NCBI RefSeq assembly: GCF_026015985.1
Contig: NZ_CP110389.1
Span: 6,170,001-6,234,000, forward strand
Direction: 5' to 3'
Source: Rhodopseudomonas sp. P2A-2r
GTDB taxonomy: Bacteria > Pseudomonadota > Alphaproteobacteria > Rhizobiales > Xanthobacteraceae
DNA length: 64,000 nucleotides
Made by a program: the position numbers and the translations under genes. The number at the start of each line of letters is the position of its first letter. Position 1 is the stretch's first letter. The notes beneath the pieces were generated by a model. That model made no database searches. It saw only the letters and a list, made by a program, of their open reading frames with translations, and was not told the origin of the DNA. Below, in pieces: positions 27,768 through 36,851 of this stretch.

Positions 27768-27890
27768 CCCGGACGCGGTGCGGCATTCTTCATGCCGCTC
27801 CGCGTCCGGGATCCCCGTGCATGACAACGGCGGGACCCCGGATCTGCAGCGCACCACGCCGCTTCGCGGCTTGGTGCGCTGCGTCCGGGG
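27768..27890. repeat. dispersed palindromic repeat, family 1 copy C
   Basis: Begins TTCCCGGACGCGGTGCGGCA and ends GGTGCGCTGCGTCCGGGG, with inner GGACCCCGGATCTGCAGCGC in the form seen in copies A and E. It lies between the CsbD terminator and the 3' end of the gamma-glutamyltransferase gene. Confidence 0.8.
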
Positions 27891-27918
27891 AACGGTCCCT
27901 CGGTTCGTCACGAGACCC

Positions 27919-29504
27919 TCAATACCCCAGCGCGCAGCCGTCCTTGCGGGGTTCGGAGCCGCCGGTGAGCGTGCCCTTCTCCCAGTCGATCCAGATCGCC
28001 TGGGCGCCGCCCCACGGCGAAACCGGGCGTCCGATGACGTGGCCGATTTTCGCCAGTCCGTCGGCGATCTCGCTGGAGACGCCGCTCTCAAGCCCATAGA
28101 CGCCCTCGTAATGCAGGCCGCGCGGCAGGTCGATGGCCTCCTGCACGTCCATGCCGTAGTCGACCATGTTGGTCAGCACGTGGGTTTGCCCAACCGGCTG
28201 GTACTGGCCGCCCATCACAGCGAACGACATTTTGGCGCGGCCGTTTTCCGTCGTCATGGAGGGGATGATGGTGTGCAGCGGGCGCTTGCCCGGGGCGATG
28301 CAGTTGGGATGGCCGGGCTGCACGCGGAAGCCGGCGCCGCGGTTCTGCATCACCACGCCGGTCTTGTTCGACACGACAGCCGAACCGAACGCATGCGCCA
28401 CCGAATTGATGAACGAGCAGACGTTGCGATCCTTGTCGATCACGGTGATGTAGACGGTCTCGGGATTGATCGGCGGCTTGACGTCGGGCAGTTCGACCAA
28501 AGCGTCCATGCGAATTTTTGCGGCCCAGTCGGCGGCGAACTGCTTGGAGAGAATGCGCTCGATGTCGATGCCGACATAAGCGGGATCGCCGATGTCCTGC
28601 TCGCGCATCAGGTAGGCGATGCGCGCAGCCTCGGCCTCGAGGTGGAAGCGCTCGATGCTCAACGGCGGATATTTGGCCAGATCGAAGTTGCTGAGGATGT
28701 TGAGCATCACCAGCATGGTGATGCCCGGGCCGTTGGGCGGGCACTGCCAGACGTCGAGGCCCTTGTAGTTGGTCGACAGCGGCGTGGTGCGCTCGGTCGT
28801 GTGGTCGGCGAAGTCCTGCATGGTGTGCAGGCCGCCGTTGGCGCGCAGCGTCTCCACCATGTCCTCGGCGACATAGCCCTTGTAGAAGCCGTCGGGGCCG
28901 AGCCTGGCGATGGTGCGCAGGGTCTGGCCCAGTTCCGGCTGCTTCATGACGTCGCCGGCCACCGGCGCCTCGTTGTTCTTCAAGAGATAGCGCGGCGCAT
29001 TGATGCCGGCGCGGATCTTCTCGAGATTGTTCTTCCAGTCGAAGGCGACGCGCGGCGCCACCACATAGCCCTCCTCGGCGGCCTTGATGGCCGGCTGCAG
29101 CAGGGTGTCGAGGCCGAACTTGCCGTGATCCTTCAGGATCGTCGCCCAGGCATCGATGGAGCCGGGAACGGTAACCGCGTGCGGGCCCGTGGTCGGGATC
29201 GCATACATCTTGCGCTCCATGTACCACTCCGCGGTCGCGGCCTTCGGCGCGCGGCCGGAGCCGTTGTAGGAATGCACCCGGCCCTCGCCCTTGGGCTGGA
29301 TCAGCGCAAAGCAGTCGCCGCCGATGCCGGTGGACTGCGGCTCGATCACCCCTGCAGCGCGCAGGCGGCCACCGCCGCGTCCGCCGCCGTGCCGCCGGCC
29401 TTCAGCACCTCGATGGCGGTCAGCGTCGCCTGCGGATGCGAACTCGCCGCCATGCCGTTAAGTGAATGGACCGTGGAGCGGCCGGCGAGATGGAAATTCC
29501 TCAT
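27919..29504 (-). CDS. ggt: gamma-glutamyltransferase family protein, N-terminal frameshift
   Basis: Ntn-hydrolase of about 528 residues when restored. The ATG at 29504 encodes MRNFHLAGRSTVHSLNGMAA and continues to AVAACALQG, where a TGA appears. The other frame goes on with VIEPQSTGIGGDCFAL, the family's conserved IEPxxxGIGGD block; one more G in the run at 29349-29352 (complement) joins the two. The autoprocessing Thr is in ETVYITVIDKDRN. The enzyme transfers or hydrolyses gamma-glutamyl groups of glutathione-like compounds. No clear signal peptide is present, so it is probably cytosolic, as in related GGT-like enzymes. Confidence 0.85.
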
Positions 29505-29668
29505 GCCAAGATTCTCATTTCAGGTGGTTTGCGCCGATCGGGCGCCGGTTTGGAGACGGGGAACGCAGCGTATCTGGCATGCCAAGGCCGTCGAGGGCAA
29601 TGCTCAGAGCGGGATGACGGCTGTGCGCCGGCCTTTCCCCGGCTCCGCGGCGCTGGTAAACCCCCGCC

Positions 29669-30475
29669 ATGTTCAAGGTTGCCGCTCTCTACCAGTTTGC
29701 CGCTTTGCCGGATTTCGCCGAGCTGCGCGAACCGCTGCGGGTGCTGTGTGCCGGCCTCAATCTCCGGGGCAGCGTGCTGCTGGCCGAGGAAGGCATCAAC
29801 GGCACCGTGGCGGGCACCGACGACGCCATCGACGCCCTGGTGGCGGAGCTGACGCAGGGCGCGCTGTTCGGTGGACGGCTGGACCGGCTCGAACTGAAAT
29901 TCTCCCGCGCCTCGGCGATGCCGTTTCTGCACCTGAAAATCAGGCTGAAAAAGGAAATCGTCACGCTGGGCGCGCCGCACGCCGATCCCACCCGGCAGGT
30001 CGGCACCTATGTCGATCCCGCCGACTGGAACGCGGTGATGGCCGATGACGACACGCTGCTGCTCGACACCCGCAACGCCTTCGAGGTGGCGATGGGCACG
30101 TTCGAAGGCGCGGTCGATCCGCAGATCAAGAGCTTCGGCCAGTTCAAGGACTTCGTCGCCCGCACGCTCGATCCGGCGAAGCACCGGAAGATCGCGATGT
30201 TCTGCACCGGCGGCATCCGCTGCGAGAAGGCCAGCTCCTATTTGCTGGCGCAGGGCTTTGCCGAGGTCTTTCACCTCAAGGGCGGCATTTTGAAATATCT
30301 CGAGCAGGTGCCGGAGCGGGAGAGCCGCTGGCGCGGCGACTGCTTCGTGTTCGACGGCCGCATCGCGCTCGGCCATGGACTCAAGGAAAGCCAGTCGATC
30401 GCCGCGGACGCGCCGATCAATTCCGACGATTTCGACCTGCTGCACGCGCGCGCGAAAGAGGCCGCCCATGACTGA
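29669..30475 (+). CDS. trhO: tRNA uridine(34) hydroxylase, rhodanese family (TrhO/YceA)
   Basis: Protein of 268 residues with an N-terminal acylphosphatase-like domain (GSVLLAEEGINGTVAG, 34-49) and a rhodanese domain (residues about 120-220) with the active cysteine Cys179 in FCTGGIRCEKAS, the TrhO signature. It makes 5-hydroxyuridine at tRNA position 34 with oxygen. The stop overlaps slyX by 8 bases, a two-gene unit. Confidence 0.92.
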   Translation: MFKVAALYQFAALPDFAELREPLRVLCAGLNLRGSVLLAEEGINGTVAGTDDAIDALVAELTQGALFGGRLDRLELKFSRASAMPFLHLKIRLKKEIVTLGAPHADPTRQVGTYVDPADWNAVMADDDTLLLDTRNAFEVAMGTFEGAVDPQIKSFGQFKDFVARTLDPAKHRKIAMFCTGGIRCEKASSYLLAQGFAEVFHLKGGILKYLEQVPERESRWRGDCFVFDGRIALGHGLKESQSIAADAPINSDDFDLLHARAKEAAHD

Positions 30476-30680
30476 GGCCGAACTGAGCGCGCGCATCGAC
30501 GCGCTGGAAACCCGCCTGACCTATCAGGACGAGACCATCGAGACGCTCAACGCCACCATCACCGCGCAATGGAAGCAGATCGACGCGCTGACAAGGCAGG
30601 TCGCGACATTGGGCGAGCGCGTGCAGGAAGCCGAGCACAATTCCGGCGCGCCCAGCAACGAACCGCCGCCGCATTATTGA
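30468..30680 (+). CDS. slyX: SlyX family protein
   Basis: Protein of 70 residues starting MTEAELSARIDALETRLTYQ, a heptad coiled coil, followed by LNATITAQWKQIDALTRQV and the conserved Pro-rich end EPPPHY. Length and both ends match SlyX. The function is unclear in all bacteria. It starts inside trhO and is co-translated. Confidence 0.92.
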   Translation: MTEAELSARIDALETRLTYQDETIETLNATITAQWKQIDALTRQVATLGERVQEAEHNSGAPSNEPPPHY

Positions 30681-30701
30681 GATCAAGCGAAGGCGCAAAT
30701 G

Positions 30702-30902
30702 GTCTCCCTCCCCGGAGCGCAGCGCAGCCGCGCGAGGTGGGGAGGGTCGGCCGAACGAAGCGATGCGCAGCATCGCTAAAGTGGAGGCCGGGGTGAGGGC
30801 GCACCAAGCTCGGTGGCGTATGTTGCGCCGCCCCCACCCGACCGGCCTGACGGCCGGCCACCCTCCCCACCACGCGAAGCTTCGCTTTGGGGGAGGGATA
30901 AG
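30702..30902. repeat. dispersed repeat family 2, long form
   Basis: Contains CCCTCCCCGG, GGGTCGGCCGAACGA, the hairpin GATGCGCAGCATCG, GTGGAGGCCGGGGTGAGGG and a terminal block GGGGGAGGGATAAG. The same order of blocks recurs at 32511-32675, where a poly-G run replaces the sequence after GGCCGGGGT. It lies between slyX and the acyl-CoA synthetase stop. Confidence 0.75.
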
Positions 30903-30918
30903 AAGCCTGCCTCGCTGC

Positions 30919-32457
30919 TTACGATGCAGCCCCCATCGCCAGTCTCTGATCCCGCAACTCGCGCTTCAGCACCTTGCCGATGGCGCTGCGCGGCAAAGTA
31001 TCGACCAGCGCGACGTCGTTGAGGCGCTGGAATTTGCCAACGCGAGAATTGGTCCATTGCTTCAGCTCGGCGGCATCCACCGCCGCACCCGGCCGCAGCA
31101 CCACGAACGCCACCGGGGTCTCGCCCCATTCCTCCGACGGCATCGCCACGACAGCGGCTTCCAGCACGTCGGCATGCCCCGTCAGCACGGCCTCGAGATC
31201 GCTGGGATAGATGTTGAAGCCGCCGGAGATGATCATGTCCTTCTTGCGATCCATCAGCGTGAGGAAGCCGTCCTCATCGAAGCGGCCGACATCACCGGTG
31301 CGGACATAGCGCTTGCCGGTGGCGTCGTGCCAGAACGTTTCGGCGGTCTTGGCGGGCTGGTTGAGATAGCCCTGCATGATGACAGGCGAATGGCCGAAGA
31401 TCTCGCCGATCTCGCCCGGGCCGACCGGCTTGCCGTCGTCGTCAAGCAGGATGATCTCGTGGTCGGGCATCGGCTGGCCCACGGTGTGCAGCTTGTCCGG
31501 GTGCTCATGTGCCAGCAGCGCGCAGGAGCCGCCGCCCTCGGTCATGCCGTAATATTCGGTGAGCCCGCCGGGCCAGCGCTTGAGGATGTCGGCCTTCAGC
31601 GCCGCGCCGAACGGCGCCGAGGTGGAGAACTTCATCACGAAAGAGGAGAGGTCGAAGCTGTCGAAATCCGGCAGCGCCATGATGCGGCGATACTGCACCG
31701 GCACCAGCATGGCATGGGTGGCGCGGTGTTTGGCGCTGAGTTCGAGGAAGCCACGGGCGTCGAACTTCTTCATCAGCACCACGGTGCCGCCGCCGGCGAA
31801 GGTCGGATTGAAGCAGACCAGAGTGGTGTTGGAATAAAGCGGCGTTGACAGCACGGTGACGGCGTCCGGCCCATAGCCGAGCGGATCGAGCTGGCCGTAC
31901 TGCCGCCAGCGCAGGTGGTGGGTGTGGACGATGCCCTTCGGCGTGCCCGTGGTGCCGGAGGAATAGATGATGTTGAACACCCAGTCCGGATCGACCGTCA
32001 CCGGCGCGGGTTTTGCGGGAGCGGCGTCACACCAGGCGCTGAATGTCTGTCCGGCGCTGCCGTTGTCTAGCGCGACACGCTGCACGCTAGGCTCAATCGC
32101 CGCCGAGGCCAGCGAGACTGCGGTGGCGTCGTCCATGAACAGGATTCTTGCGTCGGCATCCTTGACCATGGCGGCGAAGTCGACGGGCGTCGATGACGGC
32201 GCCAATGGTGCCACCGCGACGCCGGCACGCAGGGCACCGAGGAACGTGGCGACATATTCGATCGAGCTCAGCGCGCAGATCGCGATCGCCTCGCGTGGCT
32301 GCACGCCGCTGGCCTGCAGGGCCGCAGCGACGCGATCGATCAGCGCATCGAGCTGCGCGTAAGTGAGCTGCCGGTCGCCATCGATGACGGCGATCCTCGC
32401 AGGGCTGGCCTCGGCCGTGTTGCGCACCAGCGCGTCGAGGGTGATGAAGTCGGGCAT
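30919..32457 (-). CDS. AMP-dependent acyl-CoA synthetase/ligase
   Basis: ANL-family ligase of 512 residues. The P-loop-like motif YSSGTTGTPKG is at 165-175, YGMTEGGG lies in the middle, and the C-terminal catalytic lysine is Lys495 in RSAIGKVLKREL. It activates a carboxylic acid to its acyl-CoA through an acyl-AMP. The ATG at 32457 has GGGAGA 8 bases upstream. The gene follows the SnoaL-like gene on the same strand, separated by a repeat with the poly-G run. The substrate is not predictable. Confidence 0.9.
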   Translation of the reverse strand: MPDFITLDALVRNTAEASPARIAVIDGDRQLTYAQLDALIDRVAAALQASGVQPREAIAICALSSIEYVATFLGALRAGVAVAPLAPSSTPVDFAAMVKDADARILFMDDATAVSLASAAIEPSVQRVALDNGSAGQTFSAWCDAAPAKPAPVTVDPDWVFNIIYSSGTTGTPKGIVHTHHLRWRQYGQLDPLGYGPDAVTVLSTPLYSNTTLVCFNPTFAGGGTVVLMKKFDARGFLELSAKHRATHAMLVPVQYRRIMALPDFDSFDLSSFVMKFSTSAPFGAALKADILKRWPGGLTEYYGMTEGGGSCALLAHEHPDKLHTVGQPMPDHEIILLDDDGKPVGPGEIGEIFGHSPVIMQGYLNQPAKTAETFWHDATGKRYVRTGDVGRFDEDGFLTLMDRKKDMIISGGFNIYPSDLEAVLTGHADVLEAAVVAMPSEEWGETPVAFVVLRPGAAVDAAELKQWTNSRVGKFQRLNDVALVDTLPRSAIGKVLKRELRDQRLAMGAAS

Positions 32458-32510
32458 GTGGAGTCTCCCTTTTACTTTTTTGTTGTTGTAGCACCGAAGC
32501 GAATGGTCGC

Positions 32511-32675
32511 CCTCCCCCTTGCTGGGGGCGGGTCGGCCGAACGACGACGATGCGCAGCATCGTCGGAAGTGGAGGCCGGGGTGGGGGGGGGGGGGGGGGG
32601 GGGGGGGGGCGGCAAACTCATCTGTAGCGATTGTGGCCCCCCACCCCCGACCCTCCCCGCAAGGGGAGGGGAGAA
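32511..32675. repeat. dispersed repeat family 2 containing a 27-base poly-G tract (32583-32609)
   Basis: Same block order as the element at 30702 (GGGTCGGCCGAACGA, GATGCGCAGCATCG hairpin, GTGGAGGCCGGGGT), then an uninterrupted run of 27 G, then CCACCCCCGACCCTCCCCGC. The run lies between the SnoaL-like gene and the acyl-CoA synthetase, in the latter's leader or promoter. Confidence 0.85.
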
Positions 32676-32690
32676 GCAGCGCGCTTCTAT

Positions 32691-33296
32691 CTACCTGTCG
32701 AGCGTCTCCCCATTCAGCCATTTCTTCCCGCTGACATACAGCGCTTCCACGGCGGCGCCGCGCAGGCCGGGCATGTCGGGTTTGATCTGGTAGCCGATCT
32801 GGCTCTGCAGATAGGCTAGGTGGCGATAGCCGTCCGGGAAACTGTTGAGCAATTTTTCGTCCAGCACCAGCGGCGCGTTGGGCATCACGGTGTCCATGCG
32901 GTCCTTCTCGTAGATCGGCTGGCGCAGCACCATGCCCCATCTGCCGTCGCGCTTTTCGAGAAAATCGTAGAACCGTCCGGTCAGCGTCACGTCGACCACG
33001 ACGCCATGCACCGGCGCGCGCTGGGCGATGGTCATCTTGGTCTGCGACACCGCGCGGGTGCCCTTGAGATCGATCGACTGGCCGCCGAGGAAATGCATGA
33101 TCGACACGCCCTTGGCCCAGCCTTCCTTGCTCATGGCGATGAATTCGTCCGCGGTGCCTTGCGTCCAGGTCGCCATCATGCGGCCATCGTCGAACCAGAC
33201 GGTGCGGAAGCGGTCCCAGTCGCCGGCGTCGCGCCACAGCACCCAGTTTTCGACGAGGTCGCGGATGGCAAGCCGGTCGAGAATCTCTATATCCAT
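32691..33296 (-). CDS. SnoaL-like/NTF2-superfamily protein
   Basis: Protein of 201 residues with the SnoaL-type cone fold: IRDLVENWVLWRDAGDWDRF (12-31) and WTQGTADEFI, then GRFYDFLEKRDGRWGM. The Asp/His-lined pocket of this family serves in aromatic dioxygenase beta subunits, isomerases and dehydratases, so the role is open. The ATG at 33296 follows AGGGATG. It is upstream of the acyl-CoA synthetase on the same strand and probably belongs to the same catabolic unit. Confidence 0.8.
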   Translation of the reverse strand: MDIEILDRLAIRDLVENWVLWRDAGDWDRFRTVWFDDGRMMATWTQGTADEFIAMSKEGWAKGVSIMHFLGGQSIDLKGTRAVSQTKMTIAQRAPVHGVVVDVTLTGRFYDFLEKRDGRWGMVLRQPIYEKDRMDTVMPNAPLVLDEKLLNSFPDGYRHLAYLQSQIGYQIKPDMPGLRGAAVEALYVSGKKWLNGETLDR

Positions 33297-33397
33297 GATG
33301 CATCCCTGCTGACGTCGCCGGATACCGCACTGCGCGGCGGTTTCAGCCTTAGTCCGATCCCGCCTTCCCGATCAAGCCTTTGCCGAAAAGAGCCGTC

Positions 33398-35626
33398 ATG
33401 ACCAAGCCCGTCCCTGCGCCGGTGGCGCCACGCCATCCCCACAGCTTCACCGCCCACGGCATTACCGTGTCCGACGACTATGCCTGGCTGAAGGATACCA
33501 ACTGGCAGGAGGTGCTGCGCGACCCCACGGTGCTGGATCCGGAAATCCGCACCTACTTGGAGGCGGAGAACGCCTATACTGAGAGCCTGCTCGGCTCGAC
33601 CGCTGAGCTGCAGAAGACCCTGGTCAAGGAAATGCGCGGCCGCATCAAGGAGGACGATTCCAGCGTGCCGGCGGTGGATGGGCCGTTCGCCTATCTCAGG
33701 AAATACCGCGAGGGCGGCCAGCACGAACAATATGGCCGCACGGCGCGCGACGGCGGCGAGCCGCACATCATCCTCGACGGCGACGCTCTTGCCGCCGACC
33801 ACAAATACTTCAAGTTCGGCGGCGCCCGCCATTCGCCGGACCACAAGCTTGAGGGATGGTCCGCGGACATCAAGGGCTCGGAATATTTTTCCATCCGGGT
33901 GCGCGACTGGGCGACCGGCACGGACAGCACCGACCTGGTCGAGGAGACCGACGGCGGCGTGGTGTGGACGCTGGATGCCAAGGCGTTCTTCTATGTGAAG
34001 CTCGACGACAACCACCGGCCGATGCAGGTTTGGCGCCACACCCTCGGCACCGCGCAGGCAGAGGACAGACTGATCTATGAGGAGCAGGATGCCGGCTGGT
34101 TCACCCACATCCATGAAAGCGCCAGCGGCCGCTTCTGCGTGATCGCCGGCGGCGACCACGAGACCTCCGAGCAGCAACTGATCGACCTCGCCGACTACGA
34201 CGCGCCGCCGCGCCTCGTCGCCGCGCGCGAGGAAGGCGTGCAGTACTCGCTGGCCGATCGCGGCGACGAACTTTTCATCCTCACCAATGCCGACCATGCG
34301 ATCGACTTCAAGATCGTCACCGCGCCTTTGGCGTCGCCATCGCGTGAACATTGGCGCGACCTGATCCCGCACCGCGCCGGCGTGTACATCATCGACATCG
34401 AGCTCTATGCCCATCATCTGGTTCGGCTGGAACGCGCCAACGCGCTGCCCTCCATCGTGATCCGCGACCTCGTCAACAAGGACGAGCACGCCATCGCCTT
34501 CGACGAATCAGCCTATTCGCTCGACACCATGGGCGGCTACGAATTCGACACCACCAACCTGCGTTTCGCCTTTTCGTCGATGACCACGCCATCGGAAGTC
34601 TACGATTACGACATGGCGACGCGCGAGCGCCACCTGCGCAAGCGCCAGCAAATTCCGTCGGGCCACAATCCCGACGACTACGTCACCACGCGGATCATGG
34701 CGACGTCCCATGACGGCGCCGAAGTGCCGGTATCCATCCTGCATCACAAGAACCTGGTGCGCGACGGCGCGGCGCCGCTGCTGCTCTACGGCTACGGCTC
34801 CTACGGCATGGCGATGCCGGCCTCGTTCTCCGCCAACCGGCTGTCGCTGGTGGACCGCGGCTTCGTCTATGCCATCGCCCATATCCGCGGCGGCGCCGAC
34901 AAGGGCTGGGGCTGGTATCTCGACGGCAAGAAGGAGAAGAAGACCAATTCGTTCGACGACTTCGCCGCGGCGGCGCGCGCGCTGATCGCGGACAACTATT
35001 CCAGCGAGCAGCGCATCGTCGGCCACGGCGGCAGCGCCGGCGGCATGCTGATGGGCGCGGTGGCCAACCGCTCCGGCGACCTGTTCGCCGGCATCGTCGC
35101 CGAGGTGCCGTTCGTCGACGTGCTCAACACCATGCTCGACGACACCCTGCCGCTGACGCCGCCGGAATGGCCCGAATGGGGCAACCCGATCGAAAGCGCC
35201 GAGGATTTCAAGACCATTTTGTCGTACTCGCCCTACGACAATGTCAGCGCGCAGGAATATCCGGCGATCCTGGCGATGGGCGGGCTGACCGATCCGCGCG
35301 TCACCTATTGGGAGCCGGCCAAGTGGATCGCGCGGCTGCGCGCCACCATGACCGGCGGCGGCCCGGTGCTGCTGCGCACCAACATGGGCGCCGGCCATGG
35401 CGGCGCCTCCGGCCGCTTCAACCGCCTCGACGAAATCGCCATCGTCTATGCGTTCGCGCTGTGGGCGGTGGGGATGTCGGAGGGGATGAGGGGTAAGCGG
35501 GGGCCGCAGGGCTTCGTGCCCCGGACGCGGAGCAATGCGCCGCCCTTGCGGCGTGGTGCGCCGCAGATCCGGGGCCGTACCAAGCTCCTGCGTTTGATAC
35601 GGTCCCGGCTCTGCGCAGCGGCATGA
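33398..35626 (+). CDS. S9A family peptidase (oligopeptidase B/prolyl oligopeptidase-like) with repeat-derived C-terminal tail
   Basis: Serine peptidase of 742 residues: N-terminal beta-propeller from DDYAWLKDTNWQEVLRDP, C-terminal alpha/beta hydrolase with nucleophile Ser in GHGGSAGGM, Asp in GLTDPRV and His in GAGHGG. It cleaves short peptides. The domain ends near IVYAFALWAVGM; the frame then runs about 36 codons through a dispersed repeat (from 35519). Either the repeat removed the native stop or a G-run indel near 35487-35495 hides it: one base fewer or more there gives a stop within a few codons. The start at 33398 was chosen for its AAAGAG site; a TTG lies 18 bases earlier. Confidence 0.87.
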   Translation: MTKPVPAPVAPRHPHSFTAHGITVSDDYAWLKDTNWQEVLRDPTVLDPEIRTYLEAENAYTESLLGSTAELQKTLVKEMRGRIKEDDSSVPAVDGPFAYLRKYREGGQHEQYGRTARDGGEPHIILDGDALAADHKYFKFGGARHSPDHKLEGWSADIKGSEYFSIRVRDWATGTDSTDLVEETDGGVVWTLDAKAFFYVKLDDNHRPMQVWRHTLGTAQAEDRLIYEEQDAGWFTHIHESASGRFCVIAGGDHETSEQQLIDLADYDAPPRLVAAREEGVQYSLADRGDELFILTNADHAIDFKIVTAPLASPSREHWRDLIPHRAGVYIIDIELYAHHLVRLERANALPSIVIRDLVNKDEHAIAFDESAYSLDTMGGYEFDTTNLRFAFSSMTTPSEVYDYDMATRERHLRKRQQIPSGHNPDDYVTTRIMATSHDGAEVPVSILHHKNLVRDGAAPLLLYGYGSYGMAMPASFSANRLSLVDRGFVYAIAHIRGGADKGWGWYLDGKKEKKTNSFDDFAAAARALIADNYSSEQRIVGHGGSAGGMLMGAVANRSGDLFAGIVAEVPFVDVLNTMLDDTLPLTPPEWPEWGNPIESAEDFKTILSYSPYDNVSAQEYPAILAMGGLTDPRVTYWEPAKWIARLRATMTGGGPVLLRTNMGAGHGGASGRFNRLDEIAIVYAFALWAVGMSEGMRGKRGPQGFVPRTRSNAPPLRRGAPQIRGRTKLLRLIRSRLCAAA

Positions 35627-35648
35627 ACGCCGCAGCGCGTCCGGGACA
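35519..35648. repeat. dispersed palindromic repeat, family 1 copy D
   Basis: Begins CCCCGGACGCGGAGCAATGC and ends CGCAGCGCGTCCGGGACAC, with internal CAGATCCGGGGCC. The first 108 bases are read as the C-terminal tail of the S9 peptidase. Confidence 0.8.
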
Positions 35649-35657
35649 CGTAACCCC

Positions 35658-36629
35658 CTAATGCTCCGGCCGGCTGCGCTCGATGATGTCGCCGGCGCCC
35701 TTGTGCAGCAAATCGAGCCCGACGGCGCGGCCGAGTTCGCGCGGCCGGTCGGCAGGGCCGACCCGCGTCACTTCGATGAAATGACCGCCCGCCTCATCCA
35801 GCACCGAGGCCGTGAGCGACATTTCGCCGCCTGAAATCACCGAATAGGCGGCGATCGGCGAGTTGCAGTGGCCGTTGAGAACCCACAGCACCTCACGTTC
35901 GGCGTCGCAGGACAGGTGCGCCGCGGGATCGTCGATCAATGCGAGAATTTTTCGCGTTTGCCAGTCATTCGCCGCGCATTCCACCGCGACAATGCCCTGT
36001 CCGGCGGCCGGCAGCATGTCCAGCGGCGAAAAATCGCAGGCGATGCGGTTGGCCAGGCCGACACGCTCGAGGCCGGAGCGCGCCATGATCAGCGCGTCGG
36101 CCGGGCCGACTTCGCCGCCGCCGGGCAGCCGCTGCATCTCGCCATTGTCGAGCTTGCGCACCCTTGTGTCGGCGGCGCCGCGAAAATGAATCACCTCGAC
36201 GGCCGGAAACAATCGCCTGATATAGGCCGCGCGCCGGACCGCGTTTGTACCGATCCTGTAGCCCTCGCCGCGCGTGCGCCGGAGATCCTCCAGCGTAAGG
36301 CCCGGACGCAGCACCAGCGCGTCGGTGGGCGGATCGCGCACCAAGGCGGCGCCGATCACCAGCCCGGGCGTGTCCTCGTTGCCGGGCATGTCCTTGAGCG
36401 AATGCATCGCTGCGTGCAGCCGGCCCTCGCGTACGGCATTGCGGATTTCGCCGACAAAGGCGCCGCCCTTGCCGCCATGGCGCAGCAGGTTGCTGGTCTG
36501 GTCGCGGTCGCCGACCGGCTCGAACTTGACGATCTCGACATCGAGGGCGGGATCGGCGGCAATCAGGCGGCGCGCGATTTCCTCGGTCTGGGCCAGCGCC
36601 ATCGTGCTCTTGCGCGTGCCGATCCGCAT
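35658..36629 (-). CDS. hemC: hydroxymethylbilane synthase (porphobilinogen deaminase), divergent
   Basis: Haem-pathway enzyme of 323 residues that joins four porphobilinogens. Catalytic Asp80 is in HSLKD and the dipyrromethane-cofactor cysteine Cys255 is in NGHCNSPIA. Several usually invariant stretches are altered: TRKSTMALAQ for TRxSPLALxQ, GTNAVRRAAYIRR for GTSSLRRxAQL, and FRGAADTRVRKL for LRGNVxTRLRKL. It may be a second, specialised copy. The ATG at 36629 is the last start before the conserved region; the ribosome site is weak, and GTG at 36641 is possible. Confidence 0.87.
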   Translation of the reverse strand: MRIGTRKSTMALAQTEEIARRLIAADPALDVEIVKFEPVGDRDQTSNLLRHGGKGGAFVGEIRNAVREGRLHAAMHSLKDMPGNEDTPGLVIGAALVRDPPTDALVLRPGLTLEDLRRTRGEGYRIGTNAVRRAAYIRRLFPAVEVIHFRGAADTRVRKLDNGEMQRLPGGGEVGPADALIMARSGLERVGLANRIACDFSPLDMLPAAGQGIVAVECAANDWQTRKILALIDDPAAHLSCDAEREVLWVLNGHCNSPIAAYSVISGGEMSLTASVLDEAGGHFIEVTRVGPADRPRELGRAVGLDLLHKGAGDIIERSRPEH

Positions 36630-36851
36630 TGAAACTGTCACCAAGCACGCTCCATTCCGACCGCGCGAGGAACGCGGCGACTCTTCGGGAAGATTAAAAC
36701 CAGCCGGCGACGGAATGCAAACGGATGCGTCCGCTGCGGCGCAAATGGTCATCCCCGCGACATCCGCCCGCCACCCGATTCGGCTTCTATCGGCGGGACC
36801 GCAATGCTAATCAGGAGGCCGGCTGGCGCGGCCAGGGGCCGACGATTGGGA

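Noticed and set aside
30919..33330. A single 803-codon fusion of an upstream segment with the acyl-CoA synthetase
   Set aside because: The extra N-terminal part is out of frame with the SnoaL-like gene and crosses the poly-G repeat; a proper ATG with ribosome site exists at 32457.
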